DNA of 36,838 nucleotides from Rhabdothermincola sp037478855 (GTDB lineage: Bacteria; Actinomycetota; Acidimicrobiia; Acidimicrobiales; Acidimicrobilacustridaceae): assembly GCA_037478855.1 (NCBI GenBank), contig JBBFLY010000026.1, positions 1-36,838 on the forward strand, written 5' to 3'. Position numbers and translations under genes: made by a program. Below the pieces are notes generated by a model. The model ran no database searches, had not been told where the DNA came from, and saw nothing but the letters and a program-made list of their open reading frames with translations. Every line of letters starts with the position of its first letter. Positions within the stretch are counted from its first letter, which is position 1. This document shows, piece by piece, positions 15,547-22,842 of the stretch.

Positions 15547-16155
15547 CTACGGGATCAGGTAGACGACGGCGAAGATGAGGATCCACACCACGTCGACGAA
15601 GTGCCAGTACAAGCCGACGACCTCGACCGTCTCGGCACGGTGCTCGGGCAGACGCCCACGGAGGGACAGCAGCAGCAGAGACATCAGCATGATGATCCCG
15701 ACTGTGACGTGCACGCCGTGGAAGCCCGTGAGGGTGTAGAAGGCGGAGCTGAACCGGCTCGTGGTGTAGCCGAGGCCCTCGTTGTAGAAGACGGTGAACT
15801 CGTACACCTGGCCGGCGATGAACGTCGCACCGAGGAGCGCGGTGGCGGCCAGCCACACCCGCAGCCGGTGATGATCACCACGCTCGATGGCCGAGACGGC
15901 GAGCACCATGGTGAGCGAGCTCATCAGCAGCACGAACGAGCTGCTCGAGGTGAACGGGATGTCGAAGATGTCACGCGGACCGGGCCCGGAGCCGGGAAGC
16001 GGGTGCTTGTAGAGCAGGTACGTCGTGATGAGCCCACCGAAGAGGAGGCACTCCGACGCGAGGAACAGCCACATCGCCAGCTTGGTGTTGGAGATGCCGG
16101 TGTTCGTGGCGTGGTCCGGATGGGCGGTCGGCGCGTGCGCGTCTCGATCGGCCAT
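15547..16155 (-). CDS. ctaE: Cytochrome c oxidase subunit III
   Basis: Membrane subunit III of the aa3/caa3 oxidase, 202 residues with five membrane segments, the usual number for the bacterial short form. Motifs: NTKLAMWLFLASECLLFGGLI, GQVYEFT, TGFHGVHVTVG and YWHFVDVVWILIF, including the conserved glutamates and histidines of the family. It supports proton uptake and stability of subunit I. The annotated start is ATG 16155, which lacks a good ribosome site. A TTG at 16188 has a perfect AGGAGG 9 bases upstream and overlaps the ctaD stop; it would add 11 residues and may be the real start. Confidence 0.93.
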   Translation of the reverse strand: MADRDAHAPTAHPDHATNTGISNTKLAMWLFLASECLLFGGLITTYLLYKHPLPGSGPGPRDIFDIPFTSSSSFVLLMSSLTMVLAVSAIERGDHHRLRVWLAATALLGATFIAGQVYEFTVFYNEGLGYTTSRFSSAFYTLTGFHGVHVTVGIIMLMSLLLLSLRGRLPEHRAETVEVVGLYWHFVDVVWILIFAVVYLIP

Positions 16156-16180
16156 CAGCCCGCGGTGATGCGCGGCGATC

Positions 16181-18214
16181 TCAGCCAACGGTCTGCACCT
16201 CCTGCTCCTCGGCGGACTCGCCGGTGGAGGCCGACTCGGCGGTAGCCAGCTCGGCTCCCTCGAGCGTCTCGTCGTCGGGGCCGTGCTCGTCACCATGAGC
16301 CGCATCGGGGTCATCCGGAGGCTCCATCGCCCAACCATAGAGGCCCACCATCACGATGAGCCCGCCGATGAGGCAGAGCCACCAGGTGTAGAGAAGCCCG
16401 TAGGCGATGATCGGCAGACCGAAGGCGGTCACGATCGGCCAGTACGAGGGCGACGGTAGATGGACCCCCTTCCCGTCACCGTGCTGGATGACGTCCTCGG
16501 TCTCCGCGATGCGCACGAGGTTGCCGTTCTCGTCCTCGCCGTACTTGCGGTACCAGAAGTCGTCAACCCGCTCAATGGTAGGCAGGGGGTCGAAGTTCCA
16601 CTCCGGCGTCGGCGAAGGCACCATCCATTCGATGGTCCGGGCATCCCACGGATCTGCGCCGGGGGGCGGCAGGTCCTTCGACCGCTTATAGCTTCGGAAG
16701 ATGTTGACCAAGAAGATCACGACGCTGGTGGCGATGGTGAAGGCGCCGATGGTGGCGATCTTGTTCCAGATCTCGAACCCGTATCCGGCGTCGTAGGTGT
16801 AGATGCGCCGTGACATGCCCTGAAGTCCGAGCACGTGCATCGGGGCGAAGGTGAGGTTGAACCCGACGAGCAGGACCCAGAAGTTTGCCTTGCCCAGTCG
16901 GTCATCAAGCAGGTAGCCGAAGACCTTCGGCCAGTAGAAGTACAGCCCGCCCATGAACCCGAAGAACGCACCGCCGAACAGCACGTAGTGGAAGTGAGCG
17001 ACGATGTAGTAGGTGTCGGTCTGCTGGGTGTCCGCCGGGGCGATCGAGTGGCTCACCCCCGAGAGACCCCCGATGGTGAACATCAGGATCAGCCCGATCG
17101 AGAACAGCATCGGCGGGGTGAACCGGATCTTGCCGCCCCACATCGTGGCGGTCCAGTTGAGGATCTTCACGCCCGTCGGAACCGCGATGAACATCGTGGT
17201 GAGGGAGAAGGTCGTCACTGAGATGGGCCCGATGCCTGACACGAACATGTGGTGGGCCCACACGCCCCAGCCCATGAAGCCGATCGCCACACCCGAGAAG
17301 ACGATGAACGGGTACCCGAAGATCGGCTTGCGGGAGAACACCGGCAGCATCTCAGAGACGAGACCGAACGATGGCAGGATCATCAGGTACACCTCCGGGT
17401 GCCCGAAGATCCAAAAGAGGTGCTGCCACAGCAGGGGGTTCGCACCCTGGGCCACGTTGAAGAAGTTCGCGTCGAAGAGCCGGTCGAACATCAGCAGGAA
17501 CTGTGCTGAGGTGAGCACCGGGATCGCGAAGAGGAGCAGGAACTGGGTGACGAGGGTCATCCAGGTGAAGACCGGCATCTTCATCAGGGTCATGCCCGGA
17601 GCCCGCATGTTGAGCACCGTCACGATCAGGTTGATCGCGCCGGTGAGCGAGGCGATGCCCGTGATCATCAGACCGAGGTTCCAGAAGTCGATGCCGTGGG
17701 TCGGAGAGAAGAGGACCCCGTTGTTCGGGGCGTACATGAACCAGCCACCGTCAGCTCCGCCGCCGAGGAACCATGAGGTGTTGAGGAAGATCCCGCCGAA
17801 GAGGAAGCACCAGAAGCTGAACGCGTTGATGCGTGGGAAGGCGACGTCCCGGGCGCCGATCTGCAACGGCATGAGGTAGTTCGCGAACGCCGCTCCGAGG
17901 GGCATCACCACCAGGAAGACGCCGGTGGTCCCGTGCATGGTGAAGACCTGGTTGTACGCGTCCGCGGACAGGAGGGTCCCTCGTGGCGACCACAGCTGCG
18001 CTCGAATCAGCAGCGCCTCACTGCCTGCGACCAGGAGGAAGAAGAGCGCAGCCGCGCCGTACATGATGCCGATCTTCTTGTGATCGACCGTGGTCACCCA
18101 GGAACGCCAACCCCGCTTGGCCTTAGGGCGCTCGAAGACGCCGACCGGGTGCAGATCGACCTGCGCAGGTTCGCCGGACGGGAGGGCGAGCGGACGGGTC
18201 TCAGTGATGGCCAT
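16181..18214 (-). CDS. ctaD: Cytochrome c oxidase subunit I, with extra C-terminal membrane domain
   Basis: Catalytic subunit of a type A1 heme-copper oxidase that reduces oxygen and pumps protons; 677 residues. All ligands are present: H94 and H409 (heme a), H272, H321, H322 (CuB), H407 (heme a3), plus Y276 and E274 in GHPEVY, and a K-channel TGVK. Twelve core helices end near residue 510. After the family tail (DPWDARTIEW, NFDPLPTI) there is an unusual extension of about 110 residues with two more helices (SYWPIVTAFGLPIIAYGLLY onward, then VMVGLYGWAMEPP) and an acidic tail. That part resembles the actinobacterial subunit IV (PF12270 type), so it may be a fusion. The start is ATG 18214 with GGAG upstream. 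ctaC lies 41 bases upstream. Confidence 0.97.
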   Translation of the reverse strand: MAITETRPLALPSGEPAQVDLHPVGVFERPKAKRGWRSWVTTVDHKKIGIMYGAAALFFLLVAGSEALLIRAQLWSPRGTLLSADAYNQVFTMHGTTGVFLVVMPLGAAFANYLMPLQIGARDVAFPRINAFSFWCFLFGGIFLNTSWFLGGGADGGWFMYAPNNGVLFSPTHGIDFWNLGLMITGIASLTGAINLIVTVLNMRAPGMTLMKMPVFTWMTLVTQFLLLFAIPVLTSAQFLLMFDRLFDANFFNVAQGANPLLWQHLFWIFGHPEVYLMILPSFGLVSEMLPVFSRKPIFGYPFIVFSGVAIGFMGWGVWAHHMFVSGIGPISVTTFSLTTMFIAVPTGVKILNWTATMWGGKIRFTPPMLFSIGLILMFTIGGLSGVSHSIAPADTQQTDTYYIVAHFHYVLFGGAFFGFMGGLYFYWPKVFGYLLDDRLGKANFWVLLVGFNLTFAPMHVLGLQGMSRRIYTYDAGYGFEIWNKIATIGAFTIATSVVIFLVNIFRSYKRSKDLPPPGADPWDARTIEWMVPSPTPEWNFDPLPTIERVDDFWYRKYGEDENGNLVRIAETEDVIQHGDGKGVHLPSPSYWPIVTAFGLPIIAYGLLYTWWLCLIGGLIVMVGLYGWAMEPPDDPDAAHGDEHGPDDETLEGAELATAESASTGESAEEQEVQTVG

Positions 18215-18255
18215 GGTTCTGCTCCGAAGCGGCGGGATCGGTCGTCATGTCTGAG

Positions 18256-19473
18256 CTACTTCAGGGTCTCGAGGTAGGCAACCAGCTCATCGATCTGCTG
18301 CTCGCTGAGGCCGAGGTTGGGCATACCCCGCTGCTGACCCGCCGCAGCCGGCTTCATGGCCGGAGGGTTGCGCAGCCATGCCTCAAGCGTCACCCGGTTG
18401 ATCGGATACGCGCTGGTGCCACCGTAGAGGGCATCACCGGGGTCGCCGGGAGTGGAGACGTCCGCCGGGTCACCCGGGGTCGGGACCGGCGCACCGGGCT
18501 GTTGCGGGTAGTAGAGGTTGAAGATCGCTCCGGCGAAGGTGCCCCTGGTCATCAGGTGGGTCAGGTTGGGGGCTGCTCCGGAGACGAGTGGCGGCCGATT
18601 CTCCTTCGCTTTCTCGAACCTGCCGTTCACGACGTGGCACTGCGCACAGAGGTTGCCGAACTGGACCTCACCCGCCGCGGCCAGCGTGCCGGGTTCGGGG
18701 GAGCGAGCAGGGCGGAGCTGGTTCGCAACCCATTCGTCGAACTTCGACGGCTCGACGGCGCGCACCACCATGCGCATGTTGGCGTGCGAGAGACCGCAGA
18801 ACTCGGTGCACTGGCCGCTGAACACCCCAGGCTCGTCGGCTTCGAGCTTCCAGTAGGTGTCCATGCCGGGGACCGCGTCACGCTTTCCGTTCAGGGCCGG
18901 GATCCAGAAGCTGTGGATCACGTCGTTCGAGCTGATCGTCAGATCGACCTCTCTGCCGGCGGGAATGACCAGCTCGTTGGAGGTCGTGAGATCGTTCGGG
19001 CCGTCGTAGCTGCCATCGCCGTCGAGGTCGTACTGATAGCTCCACCACCACTGCTGGCCGTACACCCGCACCCTGAGTGCGTCGTCGGCTCGCTGCTCGA
19101 GCTTCAGGATCGTGATGACCGTGAGCACCGCGATACCGGCCAGGATCGCGGCGGGAAGGGCGGTCCAACCAACCTCGAGCACCGAGTTGCCGTGCACCTG
19201 CTCCGGGAGGGAGACGTCGTCTTCCCGCTCCCGGAACCGCCAGAGGATGTAGAAGACGGCGCCGAAGACGGCGACGAAGATCACCCCGGCGACGATGAAG
19301 ACCGGCGTGACGAGGTTCTGGATGGTCTGGGCGTTCACGCCCTTGGGGGCGAGCGTCGTGAGCGGCTTGTCGTCGTTTCGGAGGACGGCGACGATCAGCG
19401 CCACGTAGAGCACGGCGACGATGCTGACGGACACCGTCCCCAGGACCTTCAGCAAGCGGGAGCGACGGGGCAT
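18256..19473 (-). CDS. ctaC: Cytochrome c oxidase subunit II with fused cytochrome c (caa3)
   Basis: Electron-entry subunit, 405 residues. It has an N-terminal hydrophobic segment (about 12-31), then the two subunit II helices (about 55-78, 103-123) and an external CuA domain with H187, C222, E224, C226, H230 and M233 (QCTEFCGLSHANM). A C-terminal cytochrome c domain has CAQCH at 276-280 and a likely axial methionine in RGMPNL, so the enzyme is caa3 type and can carry its own cytochrome c. Two insertions stand out: a DxDxDG loop at 149-157 in the CuA domain and a proline/aspartate stretch with repeated TPGDP in the heme domain. The start is ATG 19473 with GAGGAG 4 bases upstream. ctaD follows. 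Confidence 0.96.
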   Translation of the reverse strand: MPRRSRLLKVLGTVSVSIVAVLYVALIVAVLRNDDKPLTTLAPKGVNAQTIQNLVTPVFIVAGVIFVAVFGAVFYILWRFREREDDVSLPEQVHGNSVLEVGWTALPAAILAGIAVLTVITILKLEQRADDALRVRVYGQQWWWSYQYDLDGDGSYDGPNDLTTSNELVIPAGREVDLTISSNDVIHSFWIPALNGKRDAVPGMDTYWKLEADEPGVFSGQCTEFCGLSHANMRMVVRAVEPSKFDEWVANQLRPARSPEPGTLAAAGEVQFGNLCAQCHVVNGRFEKAKENRPPLVSGAAPNLTHLMTRGTFAGAIFNLYYPQQPGAPVPTPGDPADVSTPGDPGDALYGGTSAYPINRVTLEAWLRNPPAMKPAAAGQQRGMPNLGLSEQQIDELVAYLETLK

Positions 19474-19542
19474 TCAGTCTCCTCGACCGGTCAGACCGCA
19501 GTGTCCCGCAGCGAACTGACGTGATGCCAGCCGGGCGGAATC

Positions 19543-19548
19543 ATCGTA
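19543..19548 (-). promoter_or_regulatory. Possible -10 box (TACGAT) of ctaC
   Basis: TACGAT on the minus strand in the 92-base gap before ctaC would give a leader of about 62 bases. No clear -35 is seen. If real, the functional oxidase can be expressed apart from the upstream oxidase-like genes. Confidence 0.3.
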
Positions 19549-19565
19549 CGGGGGAATCGTGGGCA

Positions 19566-20459
19566 TCAGGCGGCACCTCGCGAAGAACTGTCGATCACGA
19601 CGGTCCCCAGGCTGCCCTCGGTGACTCCCGCCGGCTCCGAGACGCCGTCCTGGGTGAGCGCACCGTGATCCTCGCTGCCGTGCTTCTCGAAGTCGCGCTG
19701 GCCCTGCAGGCCTGCAAGGATGCCTGCCACGATCACCACGATCGCCGCGAAGAACAGCAGGAGGGTGATGGCGTTCCTGCTGATCTGGGGGCGGGCCGCG
19801 ACCAGGGCCGCGCCGAGCAAGAACAGCGCGCCAGCACTGGCGAACACGACGATCGACGCTGTCTCGCTGACTGCGAGCAGGACCCGTGACAGGGCGAGGA
19901 CCACGACAGCGATGCAGATCGCGGAGAGGATCGGCACCCGGAACGGCTCGATGAAGCGCTGGTAGATCTCGCGGTTGATCTCGTCGTCACCGGTGGCCCG
20001 CTCAGCCCAGGCACGCAGCATCCACACCCCGATGACCGCGACGAGCAGCGCGAGCCCCGCGATCGTGACGTACTTGTTGGTGATCTGCCCGACCACCAAG
20101 ACGCCGGCCGCGAAGGCCCCGACCATGGGAAGGAAGTTGGTGCCCGCCGGCGCTCGGGTGAGCGGAACGCTCTCGGTGTGCAGCACCTGCGCCTCAGCCT
20201 CGGGATCGGCGTCGCGCAGGGCCACCAGGAGCACGCCCATCGCTGCTGCCACGAACGTGAGCGACATCAGCACGGTGTAGGTGAAGTGGTTCCCCACACC
20301 ACCCTTCCAGCCGATCGACAGCGGGCCGACGATCGCGTTGACGATCGACTGATCGCTGGTGAAGGCCTGGGTCAGGGCCCCGAGCCATCCGAACACGGCG
20401 AGCCCGGCGAAGAACCGGAACGCCGTCGTGAACATGCGGGAGCGGACGAATGAGAGCAT
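19566..20459 (-). CDS. Uncharacterised multi-spanning membrane protein
   Basis: 297 residues with about seven hydrophobic segments (roughly 14-32, 62-82, 108-126, 130-148, 172-192, 198-220, 230-250) and a hydrophilic C-terminal tail of about 45 residues. I recognise no family motif, heme ligand pair or cysteine pair. A short sequence (GNHFTYTVLMS) precedes the second segment. The start is ATG 20459, five bases after the stop of the subunit III-like gene, so the two are surely co-transcribed. Position between an oxidase-like subunit I/III pair and ctaC suggests a subunit or assembly factor of one of these complexes; that is inference. Confidence 0.75.
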   Translation of the reverse strand: MLSFVRSRMFTTAFRFFAGLAVFGWLGALTQAFTSDQSIVNAIVGPLSIGWKGGVGNHFTYTVLMSLTFVAAAMGVLLVALRDADPEAEAQVLHTESVPLTRAPAGTNFLPMVGAFAAGVLVVGQITNKYVTIAGLALLVAVIGVWMLRAWAERATGDDEINREIYQRFIEPFRVPILSAICIAVVVLALSRVLLAVSETASIVVFASAGALFLLGAALVAARPQISRNAITLLLFFAAIVVIVAGILAGLQGQRDFEKHGSEDHGALTQDGVSEPAGVTEGSLGTVVIDSSSRGAA

Positions 20460-20464
20460 GGCGC

Positions 20465-21058
20465 CTACTTGGTGATGTAGATCGCGTACCAGAGGATGGC
20501 GTACACGACGACCATGGCGTGCCAGAACAGAGCGGCAGCCGACACGCCGTCGTGCTGGCGGCTGGTCTCGCGGCCACCGAGCGCCCGGAAGGCGGTGACC
20601 ACCGTGAAGATCATCGCGGCGACGGCCATCGCGAGGTGGGCCCCCGTGATCGCATAGACGAGCACGGCCTGCTGGTTCGCCGTGACGTCGAACTTCATCA
20701 ACGTGTACAGGTACGACTGCATGTTGATGTAGGCGACACCGAACACCAGGGTGATTCCCAGCGCGAGGTAGGTGTTGACCCGATCGTCGCGGGAGACCGC
20801 GTAGACCGCCCATTGCATGGTGACCGCGGACGCGAGAAGGGTGAAGAGCATGACGTTGGGCTGCTGCAGCGGGATGGTCACCCCTTCGGGCAGCCACGTG
20901 TCACCCGCCTGCAGCAGCTCCGCACGGCGGGTGAGGTAGATGCCGAGCAGACCGCCGAACAGCATCAGCGTCGCCGCGGACGCGAGTGCCGAGGCCACCA
21001 TCAGCACACGGGGGCGTTGAAGCGGCGGGGGCGGAGGGAGGACGTGGGTGGCGGCCAT
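20465..21058 (-). CDS. Heme-copper oxidase subunit III-like protein
   Basis: 197-residue membrane protein with five segments, alignable with CtaE in the same window: LMLFGGLLGIYL matches CLLFGGLITTYL, MQSYLYTLMKFD sits at the QVYEFT position, TGAHLAM matches TGFHGVH, and FWHAMVVVYAILWYAIY matches YWHFVDVVWILIFAVVY. It keeps several family residues but has diverged strongly. The start is ATG 21058, overlapping by one base the stop of the ligand-less subunit I-like gene (TGATG), so the two are translationally coupled and probably form a complex. It follows a proline-rich N-terminus of about 14 residues. Confidence 0.82.
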   Translation of the reverse strand: MAATHVLPPPPPLQRPRVLMVASALASAATLMLFGGLLGIYLTRRAELLQAGDTWLPEGVTIPLQQPNVMLFTLLASAVTMQWAVYAVSRDDRVNTYLALGITLVFGVAYINMQSYLYTLMKFDVTANQQAVLVYAITGAHLAMAVAAMIFTVVTAFRALGGRETSRQHDGVSAAALFWHAMVVVYAILWYAIYITK

Positions 21059-22650
21059 CAGGACGCGGCCTCCTTGGCGTCGAGGAGCGGCTCAGGTGAC
21101 TCGATAGGCGGGAGCTCACCGAAGTTGCCCGTCGGGGGCGGTGAAGCTGTGGCCCACTCGAGCGTCTGCCCATCCCAGGGATCGTCCGCAGCCCGGGGGC
21201 CTCGGCTGGCGGCGACGAGGCTCGCGCCCGTGAGGAGCAACACGGCCAGCAGGAGGGCAGCGCCGACCGTCGAGACCAGGTGCAGCGCGTCCGCGGCGTC
21301 GGCGAGCGCATCCCAGCGGTTGGCGAAGCCCAGCACGCACAGCGGCACCCCGACGAGCGCGGCACCGCCGGCGCCGCCGAGGACGAGGAGCTTGCCGAAG
21401 CTGTCGTTGGCCATTCGCCCGGTGATCTTCGGGCACCAGAAGTGCAGCGAGGCGATCGCACCGACCACCACCGCGCCGACGACCAGTCCCAGCAGCCCCG
21501 TCTGGTAGACGTTGGCCAGCGGGAGATCGACACGCTCGCCAGGCTGGAGACGCAGGGGGCGGATGACGTAGAGCGCACTGCCCACCGCGGCGAGCATCAG
21601 GAGCAGCGCGCTGAGCAGCGCGCCGACACTGCCGGCGGTGATCGTCGGCTTGCCTCTCATCATCGTCGTGGCCCAGCCCGAGAACAGCAGGACGACGGGG
21701 ACGATCACCACGACACCCACCACGACGAACAGGACCTGCTTCCAGACATCCTCGTTGAAGTAGGGCTGGGCGAACGCACCGAAGGAGAGCGCACCGAACG
21801 CACCGATCGCGGCGAGCATGACCCCCCGGTTCCGCTGGCGCGCACCGGCCGAGGTGGTCACGATGTCGCCGATCGCGCCGAGCACCGGGATGGCGAGCGC
21901 GAGCAGCTGCGGCTGCTCGAACAGCCAGGTGAGCTGGGCCCACTGGTTCGCGCCAACCCCGAAGTCGGTGGGCCGGCCGAAGCGGTAGTCGACGTAGATG
22001 AGCAGCACGTTGGCCAGGAACACCGGGAAGGTGAGCAGCCAGATGCTGCCGGCGACGAACATTCCCCACGAGAACATGGGCACCCGGTCGAGGTGCATGC
22101 CGGGCGCGCGCAGGGTCACGACCGTGGTGACGATGCAGATCGTGGCGAGCAGCAGCGCCACCGTCGTGAGACCGACGGCGAGGTAGGCGAGCTCAACGGC
22201 CTTCGCGCGGCCACCCGCGACGCCGCCGTTGGCGCCATAGGCGATGAGCATCAGCGCAGACCCGAGCAGCCACGTCCACAAGGCAGCGGCCGCGGCCCGT
22301 GGGAAGGCGATGGTCGCCGCCCCCACCTGGAGCGGCACGACGAGCGTGCCGATGCCCACGAACAGCGGGACGGCGAAGAGGAGCACGAGGCTCAGCCGGC
22401 CGAGGGTGAACACCTGGGAGACGGTGTCGGCTCTGAGCACGTCCACACCACTCGCATCGAGCGTCACCAGCCCCTGCAGAGCCCACGCCACCACACCGAA
22501 CAGCAGCGCGAAGCCGATGTAGAAGCGGCCGAGGGTCTTGTGGTCGCCGGAACCGAGCACCACCGCGATCGCCGGATACTCCTCGCCGGTGTCCCAAGGG
22601 TTGATGTGCGTCTCGGTGACGCTTTCGGGTCTGGTCTCGGTGATCGCCAT
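21058..22650 (-). CDS. Subunit I-like protein of heme-copper oxidase family lacking all metal ligands
   Basis: 530-residue, about 12-helix membrane protein clearly homologous to the neighbouring CtaD: shared N-terminus MAITETRP, GDHKTLG, PLQVGAATIAFPR, LRAPGMHLDRVPMFSW, GKPTIT and the C-terminal DPWDGQTLEW / NFGELPPI. Yet every metal ligand is changed. The heme a histidine is G84, GHPEVY has become EQPQLL (Q246, Q248, L250), the CuB HH pair is QP (295-296), and the HFH of helix X is GLL (385-387). It cannot bind hemes or CuB in the known way, so oxygen reduction is excluded. The frame is intact with normal codon use, so it is not a decayed gene. Its role could be structural or regulatory. The start ATG 22650 is chosen by the MAITETRP match; GTG 22695 is the alternative. 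Confidence 0.88.
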   Translation of the reverse strand: MAITETRPESVTETHINPWDTGEEYPAIAVVLGSGDHKTLGRFYIGFALLFGVVAWALQGLVTLDASGVDVLRADTVSQVFTLGRLSLVLLFAVPLFVGIGTLVVPLQVGAATIAFPRAAAAALWTWLLGSALMLIAYGANGGVAGGRAKAVELAYLAVGLTTVALLLATICIVTTVVTLRAPGMHLDRVPMFSWGMFVAGSIWLLTFPVFLANVLLIYVDYRFGRPTDFGVGANQWAQLTWLFEQPQLLALAIPVLGAIGDIVTTSAGARQRNRGVMLAAIGAFGALSFGAFAQPYFNEDVWKQVLFVVVGVVVIVPVVLLFSGWATTMMRGKPTITAGSVGALLSALLLMLAAVGSALYVIRPLRLQPGERVDLPLANVYQTGLLGLVVGAVVVGAIASLHFWCPKITGRMANDSFGKLLVLGGAGGAALVGVPLCVLGFANRWDALADAADALHLVSTVGAALLLAVLLLTGASLVAASRGPRAADDPWDGQTLEWATASPPPTGNFGELPPIESPEPLLDAKEAAS

Positions 22651-22752
22651 CTCAGTCTGTGAGCTCGCGACGGTGACAGCCGTGCACCTCGGCACACGGG
22701 CGTCGGCGTCAGGACGCGAACGCCTCCTCCCGGAACGACAGTACGGATCGGG

Positions 22753-22781
22753 ACTCTACACACCTGCAAATCGGGGCAAAA
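22753..22781 (-). promoter_or_regulatory. Possible promoter of the oxidase-like operon
   Basis: On the minus strand TTTTGC (22776-22781), a 17-base spacer and TAGAGT (22753-22758) precede the ligand-less subunit I gene, giving a leader of about 96 bases. An SD-like GGAGGAGG at 22723-22730 in that leader has no start codon at a useful distance. The 192-base gap 22651-22842 holds nothing else I can name. Confidence 0.4.
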
Positions 22782-22842
22782 AACGGCAGCGCGTGGAGCG
22801 GCGAGGTGCCCTCCGGCGGTCGACGCGCAGCACACGAGCCGC

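Noticed and set aside
21058..22650. Subunit I-like gene as a pseudogene
   Set aside because: The frame is complete, codon use is normal, the framework motifs are conserved, and it is translationally coupled to an intact subunit III-like gene. Loss is limited to the metal ligands.
21280..22662. 460-codon plus-strand frame opposite the subunit I-like gene
   Set aside because: The minus strand encodes a clear oxidase-fold protein. The antisense product is an arginine/glutamate-rich low-complexity sequence.
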